A stretch of 64,000 nt of DNA from Streptomyces sp. TLI_146 (lineage in GTDB: Bacteria; Actinomycetota; Actinomycetes; Streptomycetales; Streptomycetaceae), in assembly GCF_002846415.1 (NCBI RefSeq), contig NZ_PJMX01000001.1:8618001-8682000 (forward strand). Reading direction: 5' to 3'. Below, one piece after another: positions 36,044-43,460 of the stretch. Numbering within the stretch: the first letter of the stretch is position 1; every line of letters starts with the position of its first letter. A program made the translations under genes and the position numbers. Below the pieces are notes generated by a model, which saw only the letters and a list, made by a program, of their open reading frames with translations, was not told where the DNA came from and did no database searches.

Positions 36044-36440
36044 TCAGCCCGTGACGGCTTTCGCGATCTGCAGGGCGGCCTCTATGGGCGTGAGATGTGT
36101 GGTGTCGACGCCCTCGGCCTCGGAGTGCAGCCACGTGCGGGCCGCCTCGGCGCAGGGCTCCAGGTAGGGGAGACGAAACGGGGAGGGGCCGAGATGAGTG
36201 TCGCCCTCGATGCGCCTGCGAAGGGTGTCCTGGTCAGCGTGGAGGACGAAGTGCCTCACAGTGATGGCGCGTTGGGCAAAGCCGTTACTGATCTCGCGCC
36301 AGTACTCCTCGACCAGGACCGTCATGGGTATCACCAGGACGCCACCGGCGTAGTCGAGTACGCGGCGGGCGGTCTCGACCACGAGCGGCCGCCACGGCGG
36401 CCAGTGCTGGAAGTTGCCCGTCCAGGGCAGACCCGGCTTG
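36044..36440 (-). pseudogene. AAA/P-loop kinase-like protein, 5' truncated
   Basis: The frame reads DDVKPGLPWTGNFQHWPPWR, then VETARRVLDYAGGVLVIPMT, EYWREISNGFAQRAITVRHF and VLHADQDTLRRRIEGD. This is the C-terminal two thirds of a small nucleoside/streptothricin-type P-loop kinase family common in streptomycetes, in which the Walker A loop precedes this segment. The Walker A part is missing because an in-frame TGA and unrelated sequence stand immediately upstream. A short protein could start at GTG 36382 but would lack the nucleotide-binding loop. Confidence 0.6.
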
Positions 36441-36443
36441 ACG

Positions 36444-36728
36444 TCATCGCCGTCTCACAGACCTTCTCGGGTCGAACAGCCGCGAATCCGGGAGGAGGGG
36501 CTGGACGAGGGCGCGTGCCGACACGTCCCGGACGGTGAAGCGGTCGGGCGGGGCAGCGACCTGTTTCTCGCCCGCCGCGTCGCGCAGCTCGAACTGGATG
36601 GAACGGCCGCTCGCGGAAGGACGCGCGCTGATCAGGTTCGCTTCGTCGGGGCTGAAGACCGCCGCGAGAACATCGTCGCCCCGGGTGACATCAACGGCGA
36701 CCGGCCGCACCGACCTCCTCGCCTCCAA
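36444..36728 (-). CDS. hypothetical protein
   Basis: A 94-codon frame with fairly natural composition (RPVAVDVTRGDDVLAAVFSP, RDAAGEKQVAAPPDRFTVRD), TTG start at 36728. I recognise no family. It could equally be the displaced relic of another protein, given the debris on both sides. Confidence 0.3.
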   Translation of the reverse strand: MEARRSVRPVAVDVTRGDDVLAAVFSPDEANLISARPSASGRSIQFELRDAAGEKQVAAPPDRFTVRDVSARALVQPLLPDSRLFDPRRSVRRR

Positions 36729-36809
36729 CTCCCTTGGTGAGCGGTTCAGTTACGCTACATTTCGGCGAAGTCAACATCGTGAACGAGGTGGGCTGGTATC
36801 GGCCTGACG

Positions 36810-37501
36810 CATCGGATGGAACCTTCGGCGTGGGCGGCGGGCGAGCGGCGCGGGTTCACGCTGACGTTGCTGCACGTCTGGCGGCCCTGGCAGTCGGCCT
36901 TCGGGTATGCGCCGCTGGGCACCCCAGCCGTGCTGCCGGACGGGCGGGGCGGCGACGAACACCGGGGCCCAGCGCATGCTGGACGAGGCGTATGACCAGC
37001 TGCCCGACCGCGACCTCGGCGCGGACATCACCGCGGAGTGGATTCCCGGCTCGCCGGTCGAGGTCCTGCTGACGGCCGCCGACGACGCTGCGGTGCTGGT
37101 CCTGGGGTCACGGGCGCCGAACGAGCTGATGGGTTTTCCGACGGGCTCCGTGCCGATGGCCGTCCTCGTCTGGGCACGGTGCCCGGTCGTCCTCGTCCGG
37201 CCGCAGCGGTCGGCCGATGCGGGGGAACGGGCCGGATCGGGGGACGGGGGGCGACGTGGTGCTCGGGCTCGACTTCTCCCGTCCCCGCGACGCGTTGATC
37301 GACTACGCCGTCGAAGCCGCCCGGGCGCACGGTGGGGCGCTGCGGGTGGTCCACACCTGGAGTCCGCCGCCTCGCCGCACTGGCGCGGAGGCGGCCGAAG
37401 AAGCTCCGTTACCGCCCCCGCCTGCTCCACGGATCTATCGCCGAAACCGGGCCTGTTCCGACCGCGACCTTGAGCGTCACCCCGAAGCGAAAGGTCAGTA
37501 G
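36810..37501 (+). pseudogene. universal stress protein (UspA-like), frameshifted
   Basis: Pieces in three frames line up into a tandem universal stress protein: RGFTLTLLHVWRPWQSAFGY, then (after a shift near 36958) RMLDEAYDQLPDRDLGADIT, VEVLLTAADDAAVLVLGSRA and GSVPMAVLVWARCPVVLVRP (the ATP-binding G-S-V...PVVLVRP end of domain 1). After a second shift near 37240, DVVLGLDFSRPRDALIDYAV and ARAHGGALRVVHTW start domain 2, which is cut short. At least two frameshifts and a missing C-terminus make it non-functional. Confidence 0.75.
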
Positions 37502-37722
37502 CGCAGGGTGCGGCCGCATCGACGCGACGCGTGTGCGCCCGGAGTCGCGATGGAGTAGGCGAGACAGCGGATGCTCAAGAGCGCGCACACGAGGCATCGA
37601 TGCGGTGCCAATACGGGCAGTTGTGGACTTCCCGGGATCGAGCCACACACGATCCGTAGGGTCCTGGTCACCGCTTGGGCGGTCAGCGCCCCGGCACTCG
37701 ACGACAAGGAGCGGAAACCGGT

Positions 37723-38097
37723 ATGGCAAACGTGGAGGTCTCCCTGAAGGAGACGATGACATCGATCGAGGGCGCTCTGGGGGCTGCCATTGTGGACTAC
37801 ACCAGCGGGATGGCCCTGGGCACGCTGGGCGGCGGCAAGGGCCTGGATCTCGCGGTCGCCGCAGCGGGCAACACCGACGTGATCCGCGCAAAGGTCCGCA
37901 CCATGGAGCTTCTGGGCCTCAAGGACGGGATCGAGGACGTACTGATCACGCTCGGCGCCCAGTATCACCTCATCCGGCTGCTGAAGGGCCGCCAGAGCAG
38001 CGGGCTCTTCCTCTACGTCGTCCTGGACAAGGCCAAATCGAACCTGGCCATGGCTCGCCACCAGATGAAGCGCATCGAAGCCGAGTTGGAAATCTAG
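37723..38097 (+). CDS. Roadblock/LC7-like domain protein
   Basis: A 124-residue single-domain protein: MANVEVSLKETMTSIEGALG, AAIVDYTSGMALGTLGGGKG, DLAVAAAGNTDVIRAKVRTM and YHLIRLLKGRQSSGLFLYVV. The order helix, two strands (with DYTSGM), long helix and a three-strand end fits the profilin-like Roadblock/LC7 fold. In streptomycetes such proteins normally belong to conservon (cvn) operons with a histidine kinase-like, DUF742 and GTPase gene; none of those is here, and this version is closer to stand-alone members. AAGGAG eleven bases upstream supports ATG 37723. It may regulate a small GTPase encoded elsewhere. Confidence 0.75.
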   Translation: MANVEVSLKETMTSIEGALGAAIVDYTSGMALGTLGGGKGLDLAVAAAGNTDVIRAKVRTMELLGLKDGIEDVLITLGAQYHLIRLLKGRQSSGLFLYVVLDKAKSNLAMARHQMKRIEAELEI

Positions 38098-38134
38098 ACA
38101 TCGTCCGTTCTCCCGGGCTTGGCATGTCCAGGAG

Positions 38135-38150
38135 TTGAAGACATCTTCAA
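38135..38150. promoter_or_regulatory. 16-bp inverted repeat upstream of ArsR gene
   Basis: TTGAAGA-CA-TCTTCAA has perfect 7-bp arms around two bases. It is AT-rich against a GC-rich background and lies ~147 bases upstream of the ArsR-type gene, the typical size and place of an ArsR/SmtB operator. Binding by that protein is inference. Confidence 0.6.
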
Positions 38151-38296
38151 TTCACTACATCCCGATCTGGTGATTTTCCTGGGCGGGCGGGGCCGGGAGG
38201 CGGAAGATCGGTGTTGTACGACACCGTGTGCAGCGGCTGGAGCAGAGTCGCCCATGCGGCTCTGCTCGGTCGTCAAGCGCGCAGGAGCGATTCACC

Positions 38297-38668
38297 ATGC
38301 AGGTACCCCTCTACCAGGCCAAGGCCGAGTTCTTCCGCATGCTCGGACACCCGGTACGCATCCGCGTGCTGGAACTCCTGCAGAACGGCCCCCTCCCCGT
38401 ACGCGACCTCCTGACCGAGATCGACATCGAACCCTCCAATCTCTCCCAGCAGCTCGCCGTCCTGCGCCGGTCCGGCATCGTGGTGTCGGTCCGGGACGGA
38501 GCCACCGTCAACTACTCCCTCGCCGGAGGCGACGTCGCCGACCTCCTGCGTGCCGCACGCCGCATCCTCACCGAACTCCTAGTCGGCCAGAGCCAGCTCC
38601 TGGCCGAACTCCGCGAGACCGAAACGAGTTCGGCCTTGCCTGAGCACGGTGCACGCCAGCCGTCCTGA
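38297..38668 (+). CDS. ArsR/SmtB-family transcriptional regulator
   Basis: A 123-residue winged-helix regulator: MQVPLYQAKAEFFRMLGHPV, RIRVLELLQNGPLPVRDLLT, then the recognition helix in EPSNLSQQLAVLRRSGIVVS and the wing RDGATVNYSLAGG. The Cys-x-Cys metal motif of classical ArsR/SmtB members is absent, so it does not sense metals in the standard way. Close relatives that I remember sit next to a SulP-type anion transporter; no such gene follows here, only debris. AGGAG nine bases before ATG 38297 fixes the start. An inverted repeat upstream is a candidate autoregulatory site. Confidence 0.85.
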   Translation: MQVPLYQAKAEFFRMLGHPVRIRVLELLQNGPLPVRDLLTEIDIEPSNLSQQLAVLRRSGIVVSVRDGATVNYSLAGGDVADLLRAARRILTELLVGQSQLLAELRETETSSALPEHGARQPS

Positions 38669-38679
38669 GCCAGCGATTC

Positions 38680-38893
38680 AGGAGTGCGGGCCGTCCGCAA
38701 CGGTGACCTGCGCCCGCGACTGCCTCATTGAGCTCGCACTGCTGGAAGTGGTGCGCGGGCGGTTCCGGACCGCGGACGAACTCGCCAGGCTTGCCGTGCG
38801 TCGGGCGCTGCCGCCCTGCACACCCGAGGATCCGTCGCCTGCCGCCCGCCGTAGCCCGGAACAGTCGAAGAACTCCACGGGGCTCTTGCGGTA
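38680..38893 (+). pseudogene. partial copy of a MalT-type LuxR regulator
   Basis: DNA from about 38685 to 38850 is visibly similar to 30275-30440 inside the large LuxR gene: both encode the segment DCLIELALLEV, then TADELA and LPPCTPEDP. In this copy an inserted base and several substitutions break the frame at the left end, and the sequence ends in RRSPEQSKNSTGLLR before a stop. The differences show it is a diverged paralogue fragment and not a recent exact duplication. No HTH or ATPase portion is present. Confidence 0.75.
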
Positions 38894-39790
38894 GTGGGGG
38901 TGCCGGAGCGTGGAGGGGGGGCTCGGGCGGGGGACGGGGCTGCTGGTTGCCTCTGGCTGGTCACTCCTGGGTCGGCTGCTCTATACAGCCGGGCCGAAGG
39001 CGAGTCATCAAGTGCAGGGGAACGGGCAGGCAGCAGGTGCCGTGCGCCGTTCATGGCATTTCCGTGAGGTGTGCAGCTCATGGGCTCGGGCTGGTGTGGT
39101 GGCTTGGTCCGCTTCGTGAGGGTGCGCGGGTCGTGGTGTGGCGGGAGCGGCGCGGGGAGTGACAGACGGGCTTCGCCGGAGCACGCTGGCCGCCTGGCAT
39201 CGGGGGGCGGATACGTCGATGGGATGCGGTCCTGCCGTGCGCAACCTCCCTCGCGCAGTGGAGGGGGGAGTCGTGCAGTTGTCGACTGGCGCGAGGCAGG
39301 AGCAGCGCGCCCCGAAGTGCAGCAGCGTGGCTTCCTGGCGCTGTGACCCGCTGGCGTACCTGGGTGCGGAGTTCGACGGAACGCGGGATGTCTGGCGGTC
39401 CGCGACGGGGCGTGTGTGTCGTCGGCCGGCACTCGGCGCTCGCAGTGTGCGCAGGAGCCTTCGTACTTGTTCGTGGCCATCACGGTCATGGTGCCGGGGT
39501 CCGGGCTCGCCCGGCGGTCCGGCCTCGAAGGCGGCCGGTGCCCATCGGTTGTCGCGGAATCTGTTCCTTGGTGCTGACGCCGCCCTGGAAGGTGTTGGTC
39601 AGGCCCCGCAGGACCAGGTAGTGCTTGAACTGGAGCCAGGTAGTGCTTGAACTGGAGCAAGGTGAGATCGCGGGGGTTGTCCGGGCCGCTCGTCATCAAC
39701 GCCTGAGCGGCCTCGGTGTGCAGCCGGGGGAGATGCTGAGCCGCCGACCGGGCTGGGCCGGTCGGCGGCGGGGGCGAAGCGGGGCAGGGG
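38894..39790. other. gene-poor debris with a small tandem repeat
   Basis: No intact gene. The long minus-strand frame across it is Pro/Arg-rich. Inside it around 39440-39480 is a more natural run, MATNKYEGSCAHCERRVPAD, with a CxxC pair typical of the start of plasmid- or phage-type zinc-binding proteins; it loses sense after ~30 residues. Another run near 39590-39640 reads FQGGVSTKEQIPRQ. These are likely scraps of mobile-element genes. Confidence 0.4.
39614..39657. repeat. exact 22-bp tandem duplication
   Basis: CCAGGTAGTGCTTGAACTGG plus AG occurs twice back to back (39614-39635 and 39636-39657) without mismatch. It is a slippage-type duplication inside debris. Confidence 0.85.
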
Positions 39791-40858
39791 TCAGGGTGTG
39801 GTGGTGAGTGCGGGCCACAGGGTGGTGGCGGTGAGAGGGCGAGCCAGGCGGTGTGCCCAGTAGGTTTCGTCGCCGTCTTCGTCGCGCCAGGACCACAGCC
39901 GGGTGGTGGCGAGGTGGAGGGGGTGGAGCCGGGTGATGCCGAGGGCGCCGTGGAGTTGGTGGGCGATACGAGCGATCTCGGCGGCCGAGGCGGATGCCTG
40001 GGTCTTGGCGGCGGCGACGGCGAAGTGGGCGGCCGCGCCGCCGGTGTCCAGCGGCGTGGCGGCGGCCTGGACGGCGGCGCGGACCAGGGCGGCCTCCTCG
40101 ATCAGCCGTGCCTCTTCCTGCTTGACGGCCTGGAAGCGGCTGAGCGGACGGCCGAACTGGGTGCGGGCGGTGGTGTGGGCGACCGTCAGGTCGACGCAGC
40201 GTTCGGCGGCTCCGGCGATCAGGGCGGAGCGGGCCAGGGCCGCGCGGAGCCGGGCCTCGTCGAGCAGTTCGGGGGAGATCCGGCGGATCTGTGCGGCGGG
40301 GATCTCCAGGGCGGCGAGGTGGAGGTCGTCGCGGGGTTCCTCGGCGAGGTTGGTGGCGGGGGTGAGGACGGCCTGGTCGGGGGTGAGGGTGAACAGGACT
40401 GGGCCGGAGGGGGCGGCGGCCAGGACGACGACGGCGAGGGCGGTGCGCGCCCAGGGGACGCGGCGCAGGGTGCCGGTGACCAGCAGGGTGTCGTCGTCGC
40501 CCAGGCAGCCGGCCGAGCCGACGGGGGAGGCGGCTGGGTGGGCGTAACGGACGGTGAGCTCGGGGGCGATGGCGTAGCTGAGCGGGCCGTCGGGAACGGG
40601 GAGCCCGGCGCGGCGCAGCAGCGGACGGGCGACCAGGGCGGTCTCGGAGAGGGGGGCGGGGACGGCGCGGTGCCCCGCCTCCTGGACGGCGGCCAGGAGT
40701 TCGGCGGTGGAGGCGTCCGGGGACGGGAGGGCCACGGCGTCGGGGGTGGTGGTGTTGGTGACGGTGGCGATGGCGTCGGTATCGGCGTAGAAGGCGGTGG
40801 TGTCGTAGGCGTCGGCGGGGATGACCGGGGTGCTGGTGTCGATCGTGTGGGTGTTCAT
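39791..40858 (-). CDS. acyl-CoA dehydrogenase-like subunit (C-terminal-domain type)
   Basis: A 355-residue protein of the acyl-CoA dehydrogenase superfamily but with a shortened, divergent N-terminus. The recognisable part is C-terminal: RSALIAGAAERCVDLTVAHT, TARTQFGRPLSRFQAVKQEE and HQLHGALGITRLHPLHLATT, which line the flavin in true enzymes (RxQFGxPL, QxxHGxxGxT). It lacks the usual N-terminal EEYGG-like segment. Its ATG overlaps the stop of the upstream dehydrogenase (TGATG), so both are made together, as in the alpha2beta2 heterotetrameric enzymes that act on bulky, e.g. steroid side-chain, acyl-CoAs. A second subunit for that complex is the best guess. Confidence 0.8.
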   Translation of the reverse strand: MNTHTIDTSTPVIPADAYDTTAFYADTDAIATVTNTTTPDAVALPSPDASTAELLAAVQEAGHRAVPAPLSETALVARPLLRRAGLPVPDGPLSYAIAPELTVRYAHPAASPVGSAGCLGDDDTLLVTGTLRRVPWARTALAVVVLAAAPSGPVLFTLTPDQAVLTPATNLAEEPRDDLHLAALEIPAAQIRRISPELLDEARLRAALARSALIAGAAERCVDLTVAHTTARTQFGRPLSRFQAVKQEEARLIEEAALVRAAVQAAATPLDTGGAAAHFAVAAAKTQASASAAEIARIAHQLHGALGITRLHPLHLATTRLWSWRDEDGDETYWAHRLARPLTATTLWPALTTTP

Positions 40859-42027
40859 CAGTGCTGCTCCAGACCGCGAGTGATGATGCCGCGAAGGATT
40901 TCGTTGGTGCCGCCGCGCAGTGTGTAGCCGGGGCTGTGCAGCAGAGCGAAGGCGAGCAGTTCGGGGTGGGTGCCGGGGGTGGCGTGCGGGTCGGCCGGGG
41001 TCGGCAGGATGCTGCGGACGGTGTCGGTCAGCGTGCCCTCCAGGCGGGTGCCGAGGTCCTTGACCAGGGCGGCCTGGATGTCGGGCGAGGCTCCGGCGTC
41101 CAGGGCGGCGGTCACGCCGAGGGACAGGCGGCGGATGCTGTGCAGACGAGCCGTCAGGATGCCGACCTGGGTGAGTTGTTCGGCCGTGCCCGGGCGCTGT
41201 TCCAGTTCGCGGAGCAGGGAGACGAGCAGAGGGAAGGTGGAGAGGTAACGTTCCGGGCCGCTGCGTTCGAAGGCGAGCTCGCCGGTGACCTGCTTCCAGC
41301 CGTCGCCTCGCTGTCCGAGCAGCATGCCGTCGGGGACGTCGACGCCTTCGAGGTGGACGGCGTTGAAGCGGTGCTCGCCGCTCATCAGATGGATCGGCTC
41401 GACTCGTACGCCCGGAGCGCGCAGGTCGACGATGAACTGGCTGAGGCCCGCGTGCCTGTCCTCGGCCTCGTTGGTGCGGGCCAGCACGATGGCGTAGTCG
41501 TTGACGTGGGCGCCGCCGGTCCACATCTTGGTTCCGGTCAACCGCCAGCCGTCGGCGGTGCGTTCGGCGCGGGTGGCGACCGAGGCGAGATCTGAGCCGC
41601 TGCTCTTCTCACTCATCCCGATGGAGAAGAAGCACTGCCCGGCGGCGATCCTGGGCAGGAAGAAGCGGCGCTGCTCCTCGGTGCCGTGCTGGAGGATGGA
41701 CGGGCCGGCCTGCCGGTCGGAGACCCAGTGGGCGCTGACGGGGGCACCAGCGGCGAGGAGTTCCTCGATCACCACGTAGCGTTCCAGGAAGCCGCGGCCG
41801 GCACCGCCGTACTCGGTGGGCAGGGCCATGCCGACCCAGCCGTGCTCGGCGAGGCGGCGGCTGAAGCCGTCGTCCCAGCCGGCCAGCCAGGAGTCGGGAC
41901 GGCCCAGCACGGTGCCGTGGGTGCGCTCTTCGTCGAGAAAGGCGCGGACCTCGGTGCGGAGCCGGCGGGCCGATTCGGGCAGGACGACGTCGGGGAAGGC
42001 GATCGGGGAAAGCGTCGAAGGAGACAT
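40858..42027 (-). CDS. acyl-CoA dehydrogenase subunit
   Basis: A 389-residue acyl-CoA dehydrogenase with all three domains: LAEHGWVGMALPTEYGGAGR (N-terminal), IGMSEKSSGSDLASVATRAE and MWTGGAHVNDYAIVLARTNE (middle, FAD-binding), and the C-terminal helical domain ending SPGYTLRGGTNEILRGIITR. Where MCAD-type enzymes have the catalytic Glu in Y-E-G-T, this protein has R-G-G-T, a feature of heteromeric dehydrogenases in which the base is supplied elsewhere. AGGAG ten bases upstream supports ATG 42027. It is coupled to the second subunit and follows the CoA-transferase genes; together they could activate and desaturate an acid. Confidence 0.9.
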   Translation of the reverse strand: MSPSTLSPIAFPDVVLPESARRLRTEVRAFLDEERTHGTVLGRPDSWLAGWDDGFSRRLAEHGWVGMALPTEYGGAGRGFLERYVVIEELLAAGAPVSAHWVSDRQAGPSILQHGTEEQRRFFLPRIAAGQCFFSIGMSEKSSGSDLASVATRAERTADGWRLTGTKMWTGGAHVNDYAIVLARTNEAEDRHAGLSQFIVDLRAPGVRVEPIHLMSGEHRFNAVHLEGVDVPDGMLLGQRGDGWKQVTGELAFERSGPERYLSTFPLLVSLLRELEQRPGTAEQLTQVGILTARLHSIRRLSLGVTAALDAGASPDIQAALVKDLGTRLEGTLTDTVRSILPTPADPHATPGTHPELLAFALLHSPGYTLRGGTNEILRGIITRGLEQH

Positions 42028-42102
42028 GGTTGATCTGCTCCTGGGGTCGGTGAATGGGTGGTGTACTTCTTTGCGCTACGGGAACCCAGTGCGGGAATTC
42101 GG

Positions 42103-43296
42103 TCAGTTCGCGGGGTGCAGCAGGGAGGGGTCGAAGCCGGCTTCGCGGAGTACCTCGTCGGTGTGCTGGCCGACGCGCGGGCAGGGCCGTAGCTCCGGCT
42201 CCGGGTCGGCCGAGTAGCGCACCGGGCGGCCGATGACCCGGTAGCGGCCCTCGGTGGGGTGTTCGGCCTCGTAGAGCAGGCCGCCCTCCTGGGCGTAGGC
42301 GGTGGTGGCGGCGGCTTCCAGGTCGAGCACCGGGGCGGCGGCGATGCCTGCCCAGTCGCAGAAGTCCTGCCATTCGGCGCTGGTGTGATGCCGTGTCAGC
42401 TCCGCGAGCAGCGGGTAGAACGCGTTGGCATTGCGGGCCCGGTCGGGGCCGGTGGCGAAGCGCGGGTCGGCGGCCAGTTCGGGGCGGTGGACGAAGTCGG
42501 TGAAGTCCCGCCAGTTGCGGTCGCTGTGCGGCAGGATGCACATCCAGCCGTCGGCGGTGCGCAGGGCGCGGCGCTCGGGGCTGAGTGAGCGGGGCGAGCC
42601 GAATTCCCCGTCGGTGTCCAGGGCGGCCGCGCCCAGGTGCTCGACCAGGTTGAAGGCGAGCATGGTGTCGGCCATGGGGACCTCGATGTGCTGGCCGGTG
42701 CCGCCGTGTTCCCGGTAGTGCAGCGCGGCCAGGACCGACTGGACGATCTGCATGCCGCAGATCTTGTCGGCCAGGACGGTGGGTACGTAGTGGGGTTGGC
42801 CGGAGACCTGGTGGTTGAGCCAGACCAGGCCGCTGGCCGCCTGGATGATGTCGTCGTAGGCGGCGTGCGTTCCGTAACGGCTGTCGCTGCGGAAACCCTG
42901 GGCATTGGCGTAGATCAGGCCGGGGTTGACGGCCTTGACGTCGTCGTAGCCGAGACGGAGCTTCTCCAGGGCCTGCGGGCGCAGGTTGGTGATGAGGACG
43001 TCGGCGGTGCGCAGCAGGGCGAGCAGGGCGTCGCGGCCGTTGGGGGCCTTGAGGTCGATGGCGGCGCTGCGCTTGTTGCGGTTCAGGTTGAGGGCCGGGC
43101 CGCCCATGCCGGGGTGGCGCCGCGGCGGGTAGTGGCGCGTCATGTCACCGGTGGGCGGCTCGACCTTGATCACGTCCGCGCCCAGGTCGCCGAGCTGCTG
43201 GGCTGCGTACGGACCCATGATCACGCTGGCCAGTTCGACGACGCGGACTCCGGCCAGGAGTCCTCGGCCGGACGGGCCGCTCGGGTTCTCAGACAT
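42103..43296 (-). CDS. CaiB/BaiF family III CoA-transferase
   Basis: A 397-residue family III CoA-transferase. LLAGVRVVELASVIMGPYAA, QQLGDLGADVIKVEPPTGD (the catalytic-Asp region follows at NLNRNKRSAAIDLKAPNGRD), and YDDIIQAASGLVWLNHQVSG are standard. These enzymes move CoA between acids through aspartyl-CoA intermediates, usually as intertwined dimers. AGGAGG nine bases upstream supports ATG 43296. It lies in the middle of the operon between a split-type paralogue and the dehydrogenases and probably loads CoA onto the acid that they oxidise. Substrate unknown. Confidence 0.9.
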   Translation of the reverse strand: MSENPSGPSGRGLLAGVRVVELASVIMGPYAAQQLGDLGADVIKVEPPTGDMTRHYPPRRHPGMGGPALNLNRNKRSAAIDLKAPNGRDALLALLRTADVLITNLRPQALEKLRLGYDDVKAVNPGLIYANAQGFRSDSRYGTHAAYDDIIQAASGLVWLNHQVSGQPHYVPTVLADKICGMQIVQSVLAALHYREHGGTGQHIEVPMADTMLAFNLVEHLGAAALDTDGEFGSPRSLSPERRALRTADGWMCILPHSDRNWRDFTDFVHRPELAADPRFATGPDRARNANAFYPLLAELTRHHTSAEWQDFCDWAGIAAAPVLDLEAAATTAYAQEGGLLYEAEHPTEGRYRVIGRPVRYSADPEPELRPCPRVGQHTDEVLREAGFDPSLLHPAN

Positions 43297-43460
43297 CTTC
43301 CGGTGCCTCCTGGGAGATCGGGTGGGGTGGGTGAACGGGGTGGTGCGGTGCGGGATCGCGCTCCGAAGGGACGCGGGGCTGTGTCGATATGCGGCGCCGC
43401 CGGGGGCGCGATCAGCCCCCACCGGCCCGCAGATGACGTACGGCACTTCTCGCGGAGCGC

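Noticed and set aside
39614..39657. 22-bp tandem repeat as part of a CRISPR or iteron array
   Set aside because: Only two directly abutting copies and no spacers, so simple slippage is the better explanation.
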